From a virus, in IMG/VR virus record IMGVR_UViG_3300026510_000010, positions 1 to 30,925 of that record: a DNA stretch of 30,925 nucleotides, one strand, 5' to 3'. A program made the position numbers and the translations under genes. Under the pieces are notes generated by a model. The model was not told the origin of the DNA. It did not search any database and worked only from the letters and a program-made list of their open reading frames with translations. This document shows positions 1-9,800 of this stretch, in pieces. How positions within the stretch are numbered: the first letter of the stretch is position 1; the number at the start of each line of letters is the position of its first letter.

Positions 1-84
1 AAACCAGAAACCACTCAATGAATTTTGAAATGTAACATTGTTAATATGTGGAAAATTTATGGGAAAACAACTAATGAAAATAAT

Positions 85-171
85 ATGTCAGAAATATTAA
101 AAGCTGAGGAAATTGCAGAGCTAACGGGTGCAAAAACAGCCGGCGCACAAAGCCGAGTTTTTTCATCCTAA
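85..171 (+). pseudogene. Truncated DUF4224 family protein (integrase-associated)
   Basis: The frame reads 28 residues and stops at TAA 169-171. The segment AEEIAELTGAKTAGAQSRV matches the N-terminal pattern of DUF4224 proteins, short phage proteins usually encoded just before a tyrosine integrase. After SRV the match ends and the next sequence is the C-terminal third of an integrase in another frame, so an internal deletion has removed the rest of this gene and the start of int. The breakpoint lies at about 158-166. ATG 85 fits the family's usual start; ATG 46 is in frame upstream. Neither has a strong ribosome binding site. Family assignment is from pattern recognition. Confidence 0.7.
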
Positions 172-470
172 GAGCTGCAATAAAGAAATCACGCGAACAA
201 AAACGCCATGCAGATAGCGTTATCAATATCATCGCAAACGAACGCGGGCAAGCCTATACCTCAAACGGATTCAAAAGTAACTGGCAGCGCCTTATGAATA
301 AAGCAATGGCCACCAGCACAATAAAAAACAGATTTACATTCCACGATCTAAGAGCAAAAGCGGGTAGTGATGCCCAAGGAAACGCGCAAGAATTATTAGG
401 CCATGCCAGCGAAACAACAACAAAAATGGTATACGAAAGAAAGCCTTAGAAAGTAAGACAGATACGATAA
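162..470 (+). pseudogene. int: Tyrosine integrase, C-terminal remnant
   Basis: Read from about 162, the frame encodes the catalytic C-terminus of a phage tyrosine recombinase. HDLR is at 342-353 (box II His and Arg), LGH at 396-404 and the nucleophile tyrosine in VYERK at 432-434. The N-terminal arm-binding and core-binding domains and the first catalytic Arg are absent, removed by the deletion that fuses this piece to DUF4224. A TAG at 447-449 follows KP, and the same frame then reads KVRQIR before TAA at 468-470. That looks like a late nonsense mutation of a normal RKxRKVR-type tail, though the TAG could be the natural end. The gene runs toward the attachment core, as lambda int does. It cannot encode a working integrase. 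Confidence 0.85.
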
Positions 471-707
471 AAAGTTAGACAGCATATAATAAGTTAGACA
501 TTTGATTAGATTGAAACTAACAGAATGCAGCACTAATGGGGTGGACGATGGGGCTCGAACCCACGACAACCGGAATCACAAAGAGATTTTCTATTTTGTT
601 TATTTATATATTATTCAATTACTTATGTTTTTTATGTCTAACTATATTTATGGTTTGTGCGTGTTTTAAATCATATTGTTATGATTTTTATAGACGTAAA
701 GTTAGAC
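453..707. repeat. GTTAGAC repeats flanking the attachment core (putative integrase arm sites)
   Basis: GTTAGAC occurs at 474-480 and 493-499, inverted at 636-642, and again at 701-707; a one-mismatch copy GTAAGAC is at 453-459. Several share the longer form AAAGTTAGAC or AAGTTAGAC. They surround the tRNA-derived core at 537-581 on both sides. Four exact copies of a 7-mer in about 235 bp is far more than chance. Repeated short motifs around a core are how tyrosine integrases recognise attP, so these are candidate arm-type sites. That role is inferred. Confidence 0.6.
537..581 (-). other. Attachment-site core: 3' part of tRNA-His
   Basis: On the minus strand this 45-bp stretch begins with an anticodon loop TTGTGAT (anticodon GTG). 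It continues through the 3' side of the anticodon stem, a TTGTC variable loop, a T arm with GTTCGAGCC-type sequence, the acceptor 3' strand and an encoded CCA. It closely resembles bacterial tRNA-His from position 32 to the end. There is no 5' half: sequence beyond 581 is unrelated. A phage-borne 3' tRNA fragment beside an integrase gene is the standard form of an att core, since it restores the tRNA on integration. It is not a functional tRNA gene here. Confidence 0.85.
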
Positions 708-713
708 GAACTT

Positions 714-1538
714 TTACACTTCTTCAATATCAATAGACGCTTTATCTGCACTGTAATAAGTGCGTGTGAAGCTACCTAATTTTTTTTGTTTTCCATAAAT
801 CTGATAAATTTGCTTTTCTTGTGTATCAGCTGACGATGGAAAAATACTGATAAAAAATGGCTTTGACATTCCATTTCTTATAAAAAACTCCATAAGCCAT
901 TTTCTATCCGTCGGCCCTATGTTTTTAAGTGTGAATTTTAGCGACTTATAAACAGCGCAGCGATTTGTGTTAAGGTCACCTGATTCACTTCTTTTGTGTT
1001 TGCTAGTATCAGTAAACGAAAGCGAAGCACCATAATCTGCATTATTTGTTGGGCTTAGATATTTCCCTATGACTAAAAAACACGCCTCTATATAGCCTGC
1101 TGAATTCGCTGTATCTACTATATCTATGACAACCTTTTGCGCTGTCTGTTCTGCAAAAAACAGAGTTGCATAAGTACCTCCGCCATAGGCATAAGCATTA
1201 GCACTTAACACGCCTGAAAAATCAATCTTATCAATTGTCGTGTATTCACAGCAAAGAAGCGTGCCGGTATCTAAAACTGGCGTGGTATCACCCGATAATG
1301 TATAGCATCTAACTCGCATTGTTGCTGTTGATGATAAATTACAAATTGGCATAGATACGCAACTGACAAGCGATGACGCCATAGTCGCTGTGATTGTTGC
1401 GCTTGTCCCAACTGATCTGTAAACCTTGCTTTTACTATCAAGCTGGGTGTTTGTAATCGCTAAAATGCCCGCCGTGCTGCTGGCTGAAAGTGCTGCTGTT
1501 TTTGCTGTGTTTGTTGGTACTATTCTTAAATTTGTCAT
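714..1538 (-). CDS. Tail-tip-associated structural protein, unknown function
   Basis: A 274-residue protein and the last gene of the late operon, ending about 130 bp from the attachment core. I place the start at ATG 1538 because its A is shared with the stop of the preceding gene (TAATG), the junction type used throughout this operon; an earlier in-frame start at 1556 would overlap more. The N-terminal half is rich in Ser, Thr and Ala with alternating hydrophobics, suggesting beta structure. The C-terminal third is more mixed (KWLMEFFIRNGMSKPFFISIFP). No signal peptide or membrane segment is seen. Position directly after the tail-tip proteins suggests a distal tail or receptor-contact component. 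I do not recognise a specific family. Confidence 0.6.
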   Translation of the reverse strand: MTNLRIVPTNTAKTAALSASSTAGILAITNTQLDSKSKVYRSVGTSATITATMASSLVSCVSMPICNLSSTATMRVRCYTLSGDTTPVLDTGTLLCCEYTTIDKIDFSGVLSANAYAYGGGTYATLFFAEQTAQKVVIDIVDTANSAGYIEACFLVIGKYLSPTNNADYGASLSFTDTSKHKRSESGDLNTNRCAVYKSLKFTLKNIGPTDRKWLMEFFIRNGMSKPFFISIFPSSADTQEKQIYQIYGKQKKLGSFTRTYYSADKASIDIEEV

Positions 1539-4500
1539 TAGATAGCGTCCTCCCACGCCTGCACCCAGTATTTTTTGCCGTTACTATTTATGGCTATCCA
1601 AGTGTTTGTAGCTGCTGAAGTTCCAGGCTTCGTCGTTAGTGTTGACGTTACTGTTTGCCCACCTGTTGCATCAACTGTGCCTATATTAACATCTGGTGCT
1701 AATGAGACATTTGAAGCTGGTCTATACGGCGTATTAGCAGCAAATGTACTTTGTATATAATTACTAAATAATATGCCTGTTGGTGCTAGTGTAGGTTCTT
1801 TATTTACATTTCTATATGCAACGATAGCAATAGAATAGTAATCGCTTACAGGTAGCCCACTTTTTTTGAATGTTCTGACATTTGGTAATAGTTGTGATGT
1901 TGCCTCTAATGCCATAAATGTACCAAACACATACGCGTTTGAATCTGTAGCTGATTGATAAACAACTATAAAAAACCCATCTATATTAGCCTCATCTGAT
2001 ACACTATAGTTCCAATTAAATGACATCGTTACCGTTAAACCATCAGAACTTAATATATGCGTAATATCCGTAGCATTATTATTTAATGTTGGATTTACAA
2101 TCGCGGTGTAGTTTAGGTTATTAGCGTTATTTGAGTCTAATACCAATTGATCTACATTATTAAGGATAGTATCAGCAGTATAAACAGGAATTCCACTAGT
2201 CAATTCATTTGCTCTAATCCTCCAATCAGGGGCAGTAGTAGGCTGAATAACTGGCGTTGTATACTGAACACCAGAAGCTGAATTTCTAATTGCTGCAATG
2301 CCCACTCTATAGTTTCTATCTATAGGAACACCAGTAAAAGTGTATTTTTTAGAGTCTATAGGAAGAAACTTAACAGAATCCTCAATGGTTACTGGTCTGA
2401 ATGTTATTGGATTAGGTATGGTACTTTTATACGGCTCAGTTTGCACTATATAATCTGTTATATCACCACCTATTCCTGTATACAAAACAAACTCGTCTAT
2501 ATAGCCATTAAACGCAAAATAATTAGAGCCTGTATTACCTAGCATTGCAGAACTATCTATGGTGTAACCATATGCCTCTGTAAACTTTAGTATACCATCA
2601 AAGAATATGTAAATATTACCATCCACGAAACTTGCTTTTATCGTAAACCAAGTATCTAGCCAATCTAACGAACCACCAGAAAATGTATGTAAAGGGATTG
2701 TGCCTATGTGTGTATTTCTTACAAATATATCTCTAGGGTTACTTATATTACCGCCATTAAGTTCAAATGATAGGTTATTCCCTAAATTAGCAAAAACCTG
2801 AGGGCTGCCATTACCAGTATTTGCTGAAGAAAACCTAACCCTAAACTCAAACCAAAAATCACCTGAAATTGTAGCAATTTCAGGTGGAAAGATTATTGTA
2901 TCCCCAATTTCACCGCCACTTTTAGCCGCGAAGAATGCACTAGCAGCCCCAAAAACCTTAGCATCAGTAGATGTAATAGCTGTTCCTGTTACACTTAAAT
3001 TATTCTTACTACTATCAGTAAAAGTAGTTCCTCCATTATACCCGTCAAAGTGTAGCAATAAGCTTGCTTCTGGTGGTGGATTAAGAGTGAGTGTTGGCGC
3101 TGTTGTTGGTACTGGGTAAGTAGACGGTAAACTAACTGCCGTTCCAACTACTAGCCTAAAATCATCTATATAACCATTAAAACCCTGCGTTAAATTGCTT
3201 CTACACCCTAGTTGTATTGATGACATATTAATGGCAGACGAATAATTGCTAATTTTAACTAATTTTCCATTGTAGTATATTAAGTAGTTGCCGCTTCCGC
3301 TCTTCCTTAATATTCTGATATGGTTAAATTCACCAGTAGTAACATCAGCAAAATCTACAGATTTTGCGAATGATTGGCCTGCAAAACTTAAGGTTAACTT
3401 TCCGTTAGTTCCTATACTTACATATGAGTAAATATTACCAAAAGAAAGCAAAAACTCCTCACTTGTAGGTATGGATTCTATCTTAAATCTTATGTCTATT
3501 GTAAACGCTTCATTCAGCGCTATAGAAATAGGAGCTGTAGGAACATAGTTAATATAGCTAGTAGACCCAGATTGATTTAGTAAAGCGCTACCGTTAAACC
3601 CTCCATTACTGGCATTAATCGTTACATTACCGATAGTTGAAGATGTGCCATTGCTAGTTAAATCTGAAGCATCAGTGTTAAGCGGTATATGTACTGCACT
3701 TCCTGCTATTGTTTGTAATTGTTCTGTTGGTGCTGGTATATCTATTTCAACAATCCCCTTACCTGATATTAGCCTAATGCCATCAAGCGAACCATTTAAA
3801 CCAAATTGCCAACCAACAGAATCTGACAATGCCCCAAAAGTTGATACTTGCGCGACATTAAAAGCATTAAATGTCTGCAATGAATAATCTAACCTGCTTA
3901 TATTACCGTTTAGCCCAAATAGTATAATATCACCAAGCCGCTGTATAACTATATGATTCCACTGACCAACTGTTACTGGAGTGCTTATTACGTAAGCCGT
4001 ACCTTCAATAGTAAAATGAAGTATTCCTGTATCATCAAATGACAGATCACTGCCGCCAATTTTCATATAATAAGATGTAAAACCAGACGCGGGCAGGCTA
4101 TCTGGCTTTATCCAATAATCCAAGCAATAGTTGCTACCTACTGGCATAGACCACTTACTTGCATTAAACGGAATAGTTGCATGCTGCCTAGACCCTGATG
4201 AGTTTGTAAAGTGCATCGCCTCACCAAACTTACCAGCAGCGATTGTAGGTGTGCTGTCAAAAATGCTTACTGCGGGGCTTGATAATGTAAGATGCCCACC
4301 TTGTGCCTCTTCTTTTAGATTTCCTGTAGCGGTGTCAAAATTAAGTAGCATTACAACATTTCCATGTGTATTTTTGTCTATTGGCACACCACTAACGCTA
4401 CCTACTGCGCTATCTGTTCCAACCTCATAATAATACAACGCTAATTGCTCTGCGGGTACGCTACCCTGAGTATATTGCTCCCATGTCAGTGTTATATCTC

Positions 4501-5335
4501 TTAGATTATTACCCACCCCTGTTATAGCTATATCAACCGGGATAAGTGCGTAACTACCATCTGAAGAGTCGCCCCCTGCCCCATCTCCTCCCGTAGGAGC
4601 GCCTGATTGGTATGGGATAGCTGTTTCATTATCAAGTATTGCAACTGAAACTCCTGTTGTTCCGACCGCTAAACCACCAGTTGCACTCGTTGGGTAATAA
4701 GAACCTATATTTCCGGTAGTATCTACATGTCTAATCCATGCAAAACCGCTAAATTTAGGTAAATCACGGAATGTCTTTACAGTGTCAGAAGTTTGAGCAA
4801 TATTAGTTGCGGTGCTTCTATCATTAGTCGCACTGTACCATATTTCAGTATAATCATAATCCCGCTCAACTGGTTTAGTTATCGTAAGCTCTACATAATC
4901 GACACCACCTTTAGCAGTAAATGAAGTTGCTGCTGGGCCTATTGTGTCCTGTCCAGAATTAAACGCCAAATCAACTGACCATGCGCCGTTTTTATCGCCA
5001 TAATTCGCCCGAACTTTTACGACTAAATCTTGATTTGCCAGTGTTTCAGGCACTTTTACACTGGCTTCGGTTAAATCAATATATTTAAACGGTGCAAGCG
5101 CATTATTTGTGATATTTTTATAGGCTAATGTGTAATTGCTAAAACTATCAATAGTCGGTGTCCATGTTACTGTAGACTCTATATAAGTTTCGCCTGATTG
5201 ATTTAACAGCGTTTCTTGTGTGACTGCCAGACCGATAACCTGAGATGGCGTTGTAAATACGAACGGCGCTGGCGATACAAACCGAGTTGCGGCTGCTTGC
5301 AGTATTTTGTCTTTATAGTTCGCAATAATTGCCAT
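1538..5335 (-). CDS. Large tail-tip/adhesin protein with Fn3-like and three LamG-like domains
   Basis: A 1265-residue structural protein between the putative hub protein and the terminal tail gene. Residues about 30-230 look like fibronectin-III-type beta domains (VTWTP, YTLAYKN). Three laminin-G/concanavalin-like modules follow at about 325-535, 545-738 and 755-955. Each has the same landmarks: an opening such as LLNFD or LLHFD, a central WIKP/FKIE/FRVRF strand, a GxWNHI-like strand and a closing IDDFRL/IDEFVL/LDGIRL motif. An Fn3-like sequence resumes after residue 985 and the protein ends in W, Y and N-rich strands. LamG folds commonly bind sugars, so this is a likely receptor-binding protein. 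The start overlaps the stop of the preceding gene by one base. Exact receptor unknown. Confidence 0.75.
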   Translation of the reverse strand: MAIIANYKDKILQAAATRFVSPAPFVFTTPSQVIGLAVTQETLLNQSGETYIESTVTWTPTIDSFSNYTLAYKNITNNALAPFKYIDLTEASVKVPETLANQDLVVKVRANYGDKNGAWSVDLAFNSGQDTIGPAATSFTAKGGVDYVELTITKPVERDYDYTEIWYSATNDRSTATNIAQTSDTVKTFRDLPKFSGFAWIRHVDTTGNIGSYYPTSATGGLAVGTTGVSVAILDNETAIPYQSGAPTGGDGAGGDSSDGSYALIPVDIAITGVGNNLRDITLTWEQYTQGSVPAEQLALYYYEVGTDSAVGSVSGVPIDKNTHGNVVMLLNFDTATGNLKEEAQGGHLTLSSPAVSIFDSTPTIAAGKFGEAMHFTNSSGSRQHATIPFNASKWSMPVGSNYCLDYWIKPDSLPASGFTSYYMKIGGSDLSFDDTGILHFTIEGTAYVISTPVTVGQWNHIVIQRLGDIILFGLNGNISRLDYSLQTFNAFNVAQVSTFGALSDSVGWQFGLNGSLDGIRLISGKGIVEIDIPAPTEQLQTIAGSAVHIPLNTDASDLTSNGTSSTIGNVTINASNGGFNGSALLNQSGSTSYINYVPTAPISIALNEAFTIDIRFKIESIPTSEEFLLSFGNIYSYVSIGTNGKLTLSFAGQSFAKSVDFADVTTGEFNHIRILRKSGSGNYLIYYNGKLVKISNYSSAINMSSIQLGCRSNLTQGFNGYIDDFRLVVGTAVSLPSTYPVPTTAPTLTLNPPPEASLLLHFDGYNGGTTFTDSSKNNLSVTGTAITSTDAKVFGAASAFFAAKSGGEIGDTIIFPPEIATISGDFWFEFRVRFSSANTGNGSPQVFANLGNNLSFELNGGNISNPRDIFVRNTHIGTIPLHTFSGGSLDWLDTWFTIKASFVDGNIYIFFDGILKFTEAYGYTIDSSAMLGNTGSNYFAFNGYIDEFVLYTGIGGDITDYIVQTEPYKSTIPNPITFRPVTIEDSVKFLPIDSKKYTFTGVPIDRNYRVGIAAIRNSASGVQYTTPVIQPTTAPDWRIRANELTSGIPVYTADTILNNVDQLVLDSNNANNLNYTAIVNPTLNNNATDITHILSSDGLTVTMSFNWNYSVSDEANIDGFFIVVYQSATDSNAYVFGTFMALEATSQLLPNVRTFKKSGLPVSDYYSIAIVAYRNVNKEPTLAPTGILFSNYIQSTFAANTPYRPASNVSLAPDVNIGTVDATGGQTVTSTLTTKPGTSAATNTWIAINSNGKKYWVQAWEDAI

Positions 5336-6807
5336 TAAATAATAACCCCAAGTTTTACCGTAAATTTAAACCAATCAATTTGACGCTTTACTATCACACC
5401 TGTTTTACCGGCGCTTAATCCAAATCGGCTATGTGTCAATGTCGCTGCATCGCCTAGTTGCGATTCTATTAGCGGTGTAAAACATTCAGCCGTGTAGGTA
5501 ATTCTCGGCGTTGAATAAATTGCTAATAATCTCCCTGCCTCTGTTTGTGCGTCGCCATCATCAAGCAAAAGTGTGTCTTTTTGTTTAGGCTCGTTATCGA
5601 GTTTATATTTTGTTGCAATTAATGCATCGCTGCTTGATCGTGATACCCATTGTTCATAATAAAATGCTTTGTGCTCTTCAGGGATTCCAGTTTCTAAATT
5701 ATTTTGTACTGTCCAGTTTTTGCAGAACCCTAATTTTATAGCTGATTTTACGGGAAGTCTGTCAGAAACTGATAGCTTATTTTCTAACATATTGACTGGC
5801 GTTATATCAACTGGCGTTCCTACTGCTGGGAAGTCTATTTTTAGCAATCTCAATTTACCAGCGCTTGATATAACAGCTTGAGCGCCTACGCTAGCGCATA
5901 TCTGATTGATAGCGACTAAAACATTGGTTCTGCTGTCGATATAAATACCCACTGGCTGAGGGTTTGCCGTGTCGAAAGCTGAAAAATTTGCCGCGTCAAT
6001 ATCTGCTGCTGTAAATCGCTCTGATAATTTCCCATAGCCTGTTGCCAGACGTTCGACTAATTTTGAGACGGTATTATAATAAACGCTGGGCTTATCGCCC
6101 TGAACACTACATGTTATTGCGCCGGACGGGTTTTGATCGAGCGTAAATTTGCCATTAGCTAAGTTTTTAGTAAAACTGACTGGCACGCCGTTGTCCCTGA
6201 CTTCGATAATATCTTCAATTGCCCCATCATGAACCTGATATTCAAGCGTTGTTTCATCAACTAAAAGCGGCGTAATATTGAAGCACTCACCAAGGCAAAT
6301 AGGCAGTAATTTGTCTTGATTTATCGTTAATCCACCCAGTTTAGTATCAGAAACTGGGGTATTTAGGCGCTGTAATTTATCGCGTATCTTTATATTGAGA
6401 GATGTATTATTCTTGCTGTCTATGTCGTCAATAATGCCGTCAAAAATAAGCCTAAAATCTGATCGCTGCCACTGCACATCACCGATGAAAACCTTTATTT
6501 GTCGATTAACCCAGACATGATCTAACATATCGTCATAAATGCCGTTATAATTTTCAAGCTCTACGTCACCAAAAGACAACTTTGCATTGCTTTCTAATGA
6601 GAGCGATTCTGTGAATTTAATCCCGCCTTTTATGATGTTTAAATAATCTGTATTGGCAGGCGTATCAGTTGAGCTTGTGACATAGTTTTTTGAACTAAAA
6701 TAATGCGTTGTTTCAGTTCCGGACACATTCGCAACGGCTTCAACTAAAATACATCTTATTGCATCTTGCTCTGCTAACCATGCTGTGTATTGAGCGTTTG
6801 TTATCAT
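5335..6807 (-). CDS. Putative tail hub / tail-tip attachment protein
   Basis: A 490-residue protein encoded directly after the tape measure, with a 4-base overlap (ATG 6807, tape-measure stop 6804). The N-terminus has a WLAEQDAIRCILVEA segment, followed by beta-rich sequence (KVFIGDVQW, RLIFDGIIDDI, TSLNIKIRDKLQRLNTPV) typical of hub proteins that close the tail tube at its distal end. The C-terminus contains short beta strands (GDAATLTHSRFGLSAGKTGVI). No lysozyme or peptidase motif is seen. The order tape measure - hub - adhesin supports a role as the platform between tail tube and receptor-binding protein. Family not named with certainty. Confidence 0.6.
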   Translation of the reverse strand: MITNAQYTAWLAEQDAIRCILVEAVANVSGTETTHYFSSKNYVTSSTDTPANTDYLNIIKGGIKFTESLSLESNAKLSFGDVELENYNGIYDDMLDHVWVNRQIKVFIGDVQWQRSDFRLIFDGIIDDIDSKNNTSLNIKIRDKLQRLNTPVSDTKLGGLTINQDKLLPICLGECFNITPLLVDETTLEYQVHDGAIEDIIEVRDNGVPVSFTKNLANGKFTLDQNPSGAITCSVQGDKPSVYYNTVSKLVERLATGYGKLSERFTAADIDAANFSAFDTANPQPVGIYIDSRTNVLVAINQICASVGAQAVISSAGKLRLLKIDFPAVGTPVDITPVNMLENKLSVSDRLPVKSAIKLGFCKNWTVQNNLETGIPEEHKAFYYEQWVSRSSSDALIATKYKLDNEPKQKDTLLLDDGDAQTEAGRLLAIYSTPRITYTAECFTPLIESQLGDAATLTHSRFGLSAGKTGVIVKRQIDWFKFTVKLGVII

Positions 6808-9800
6808 GCTATTTCTGCCACTTGCGTATTAGTCCAATTTACATCCTCTTGCACACTACTCACTTTTTCTGCTGCTTGTTCATTAGCATCATAGTTAGAC
6901 TCTATTAATGCATTAGTTTGGTCTGCTTGCTCTTTTCTAAGTTCTGAAACTTCTTGCTTTAATGCGCGTATTTCTTCGATAAGCGCATTGTTGTCACCAC
7001 CTGATAGTGTTACTGGGATTATTCTCCCATCTTGCAATGGTGCTGCAGCATCGCCAAAAATAGCAGGCTGTGAGTTTATGCCGCCATCTGAAAAACCTTC
7101 AAGGCCATTTTGTTTAGCCCAGTCTACAATGTTTTTTCTATCCCATCCGGTCGCGTTGGCAAGCTGTATGCTGCTTATACCATTTGCAATGGATGCATCA
7201 TAGGTTTCCTTAAAAGTGTGTGATTTTGCATACTCAGCAATCACTTGATCGCTTATTTTTTTATTAGCTAATGATTTATTTATTCCGTTAGTCAATAAAC
7301 CCTCTATTGCTGCTGAGCTTGTATTAGTTCCAGAAGCAATGCCACCAATAAACTCACTTCTTATACCTTGAGCCTGTGACAGCCCAGTGGATAACTCATT
7401 TTGTTGTTTTAATGTTTGATCGTTTTTGATCGTATCAAGTGATGCGCTGATTGACTCTAGCCATGTAACTGCTTCGCGTGTTGATTCGCTGGTTACTTTT
7501 GCATAGTCTTTTGCGTCCGGTGCGTTTATATCTCCAAGCGCCTTTGTTACGCTGTCGAATATGCCCGTGTAGGTATCGCTCGACGCATAAAAAGACCTAG
7601 CTTTATTTAGGTAAGTATCAGCAAAATCGGTTATGGTTGACATAGCATCAGCATTACCAGATTGAGCCAATATTAATTGCTTCTGAAATTGGCCTTGTGC
7701 CTCGCCTAACATTTGTGCAGGCGTTAAGACTGATAGCGTGTCATTAAGATTAAGGCTATCTAAATATGTACCAATCTGCTTCACGCTATCGACCATACTT
7801 GTAATCGTGTCCCCTTGCTCTTGATATTGGCCTATAATCAAATCTTGCAGACTACGCGCGGCTTGCATCTGCTCTTCATACGAACCGTTTTCTAATAGGG
7901 CCGTATATCTATCGGCCTGTATTTGAAATAGTGCGTCAGGGTCAACTAATTTTGTTATGGCATCAGATAGGCTGGTTTTTTGGTCGGCAATATTTTTGTA
8001 AATGCCTTTATATAAATCATCAATGCTTTTCTTAGCTTTTTGTATTGCATCAGCACCGGTCAACAATCCTAAATTTAGCGCCTGTAGCATTTGCTCAGTA
8101 CTGCCACCGGCATCACGAATAGACAGTATTGACTCTGTAAATGACTCAGCAATACCGCGTAGTGATTTTTCTAGGTCGCTTTGATTTAATCGGTCATACG
8201 TTTGCTGTAAAACCGTTGTATTTTCTGTTAATACGCGATTAAGCTTGCCCCAATCGCTGTACAACTGATTTGCTGCGTCTGAGAGTTGAAGTGTTAGTCC
8301 TAAGTCTTCAGGGCTTGCAATGCCCTTCATAAACTCCTGAGTAGCAGCTTTAATATCAAAACCTGACGCGGTAACGGCCTTAGTATAATCAGCAATATTT
8401 TCAGGAAATACAACACCAAGAATCTTAAATTGATCTGCCATGTCATTTAGGTCAGCATTAAGTCGCTGGCTGTCAGTCATGAAGTTTTCGCGGTATGACT
8501 CTAATGCTGACTGAAAGTTACCTATACCACCTGCCGCATTGCTGGCACTAACTAAATCGACATTATCGCCAAACCCTGAAGAAATTAATAGTTTTTGTGT
8601 CTTTACAAGGTCTTTGTAAACGCCTATCACATCCTCTGTCGAGCCAGAAACGTTTTTCATAACATCGTTTATATTATCAAAACTTTCATTTAATAATATA
8701 GTCTGCTTAGCAACCTGCCCGCCTGTATCGCCTTGCTTATTAATAATTTCTGTAAAATCTATGGCTTTAAATCCGAACTGCGAGAGTGAAACTTGTGCTT
8801 GCTCTACACCATGACTTACTCTAACGAGCGTTTCAAACATGCCCTCACCGACTTGCTGAAAGCTGTTTAGTGCAGGGAAGTTATCAGCAACTAATTTATC
8901 AGCCGACGCACTAAATACACCAGCAAGCGCTTCTTCTATTCCTGCTGTATCAAGACCTTTTAGGCTTATTTTTTCAAGGTTAAGTGTTGAATTTAGTATT
9001 TTATCTTGTAGCGCTGCATAGCCATCACCTGCAAGTATTTCTAACCCTGAAAGCACGGCATCAGTTGAGTTATTTACTATGCCACTAAACCATGTAGCTA
9101 TTTCTCCATCAATCGCCTGCTCTAAGTTTAAAGTTTCGCTATTTGTTTTAAATCCGAATATTTTTTGATAGGTATCAACACGCGCATAGTAATTAGAATC
9201 TAAACCATTTTGACGAGCCTGCCCTAATGTTTGATCTGTATTGAATGACACGCCTGTATCGCGCACTTTTTCTTTATATCCAAATAAGGCTTCAGCAAAA
9301 CCTTTCATTGCCCCACCGAAAATAGGAATACTACCTAGTATGTCATTAAAGCCAGTAATGGCATTAGACATTTTCAATATTCCGCCTGTTAAATTTTTCC
9401 CTAGTCCGACTGTCGGATTAGCTGAAAAACCTTGATACTGGTCAGAACGGTTAATCCCGATTGCTAGCGCTTTTGTGTTGTTGTCGATATTCTGTAAAAA
9501 CACGAGCATTTTAGATGACTGGACAAGACTAAAGTCTGTAGAATCTTCAAGATGTCCAAGGGAATTAGAGAATGATTCTGATACTGCGCTAGGGTCGCCT
9601 AATACTGTCCCGCGTCCCTGTGTTTTTTGTAATTCTGGTGCTGAACTGCCGCCACCAATAGCTGCCATTTGTACTCCAATGGTGGCTAGTTGTGCTGCAA
9701 CTGCTGCACCAACTGCAATTGCCATAGGGAAACCACCATCTTTAAATGCAGCGATAACGGCAGCAACACCATTAATAGTAGCCATTACCATAGTGATTCC

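Noticed and set aside
537-581. Functional tRNA-His gene
   Set aside because: Only the 3' part from the anticodon loop to CCA is present; the sequence beyond 581 has no D arm or 5' acceptor strand, so it is an attachment core.
536-736. Plus-strand 66-codon frame across the attachment site
   Set aside because: It reads through the tRNA fragment and arm repeats, overlaps the end of a tail gene and has no ribosome binding site.
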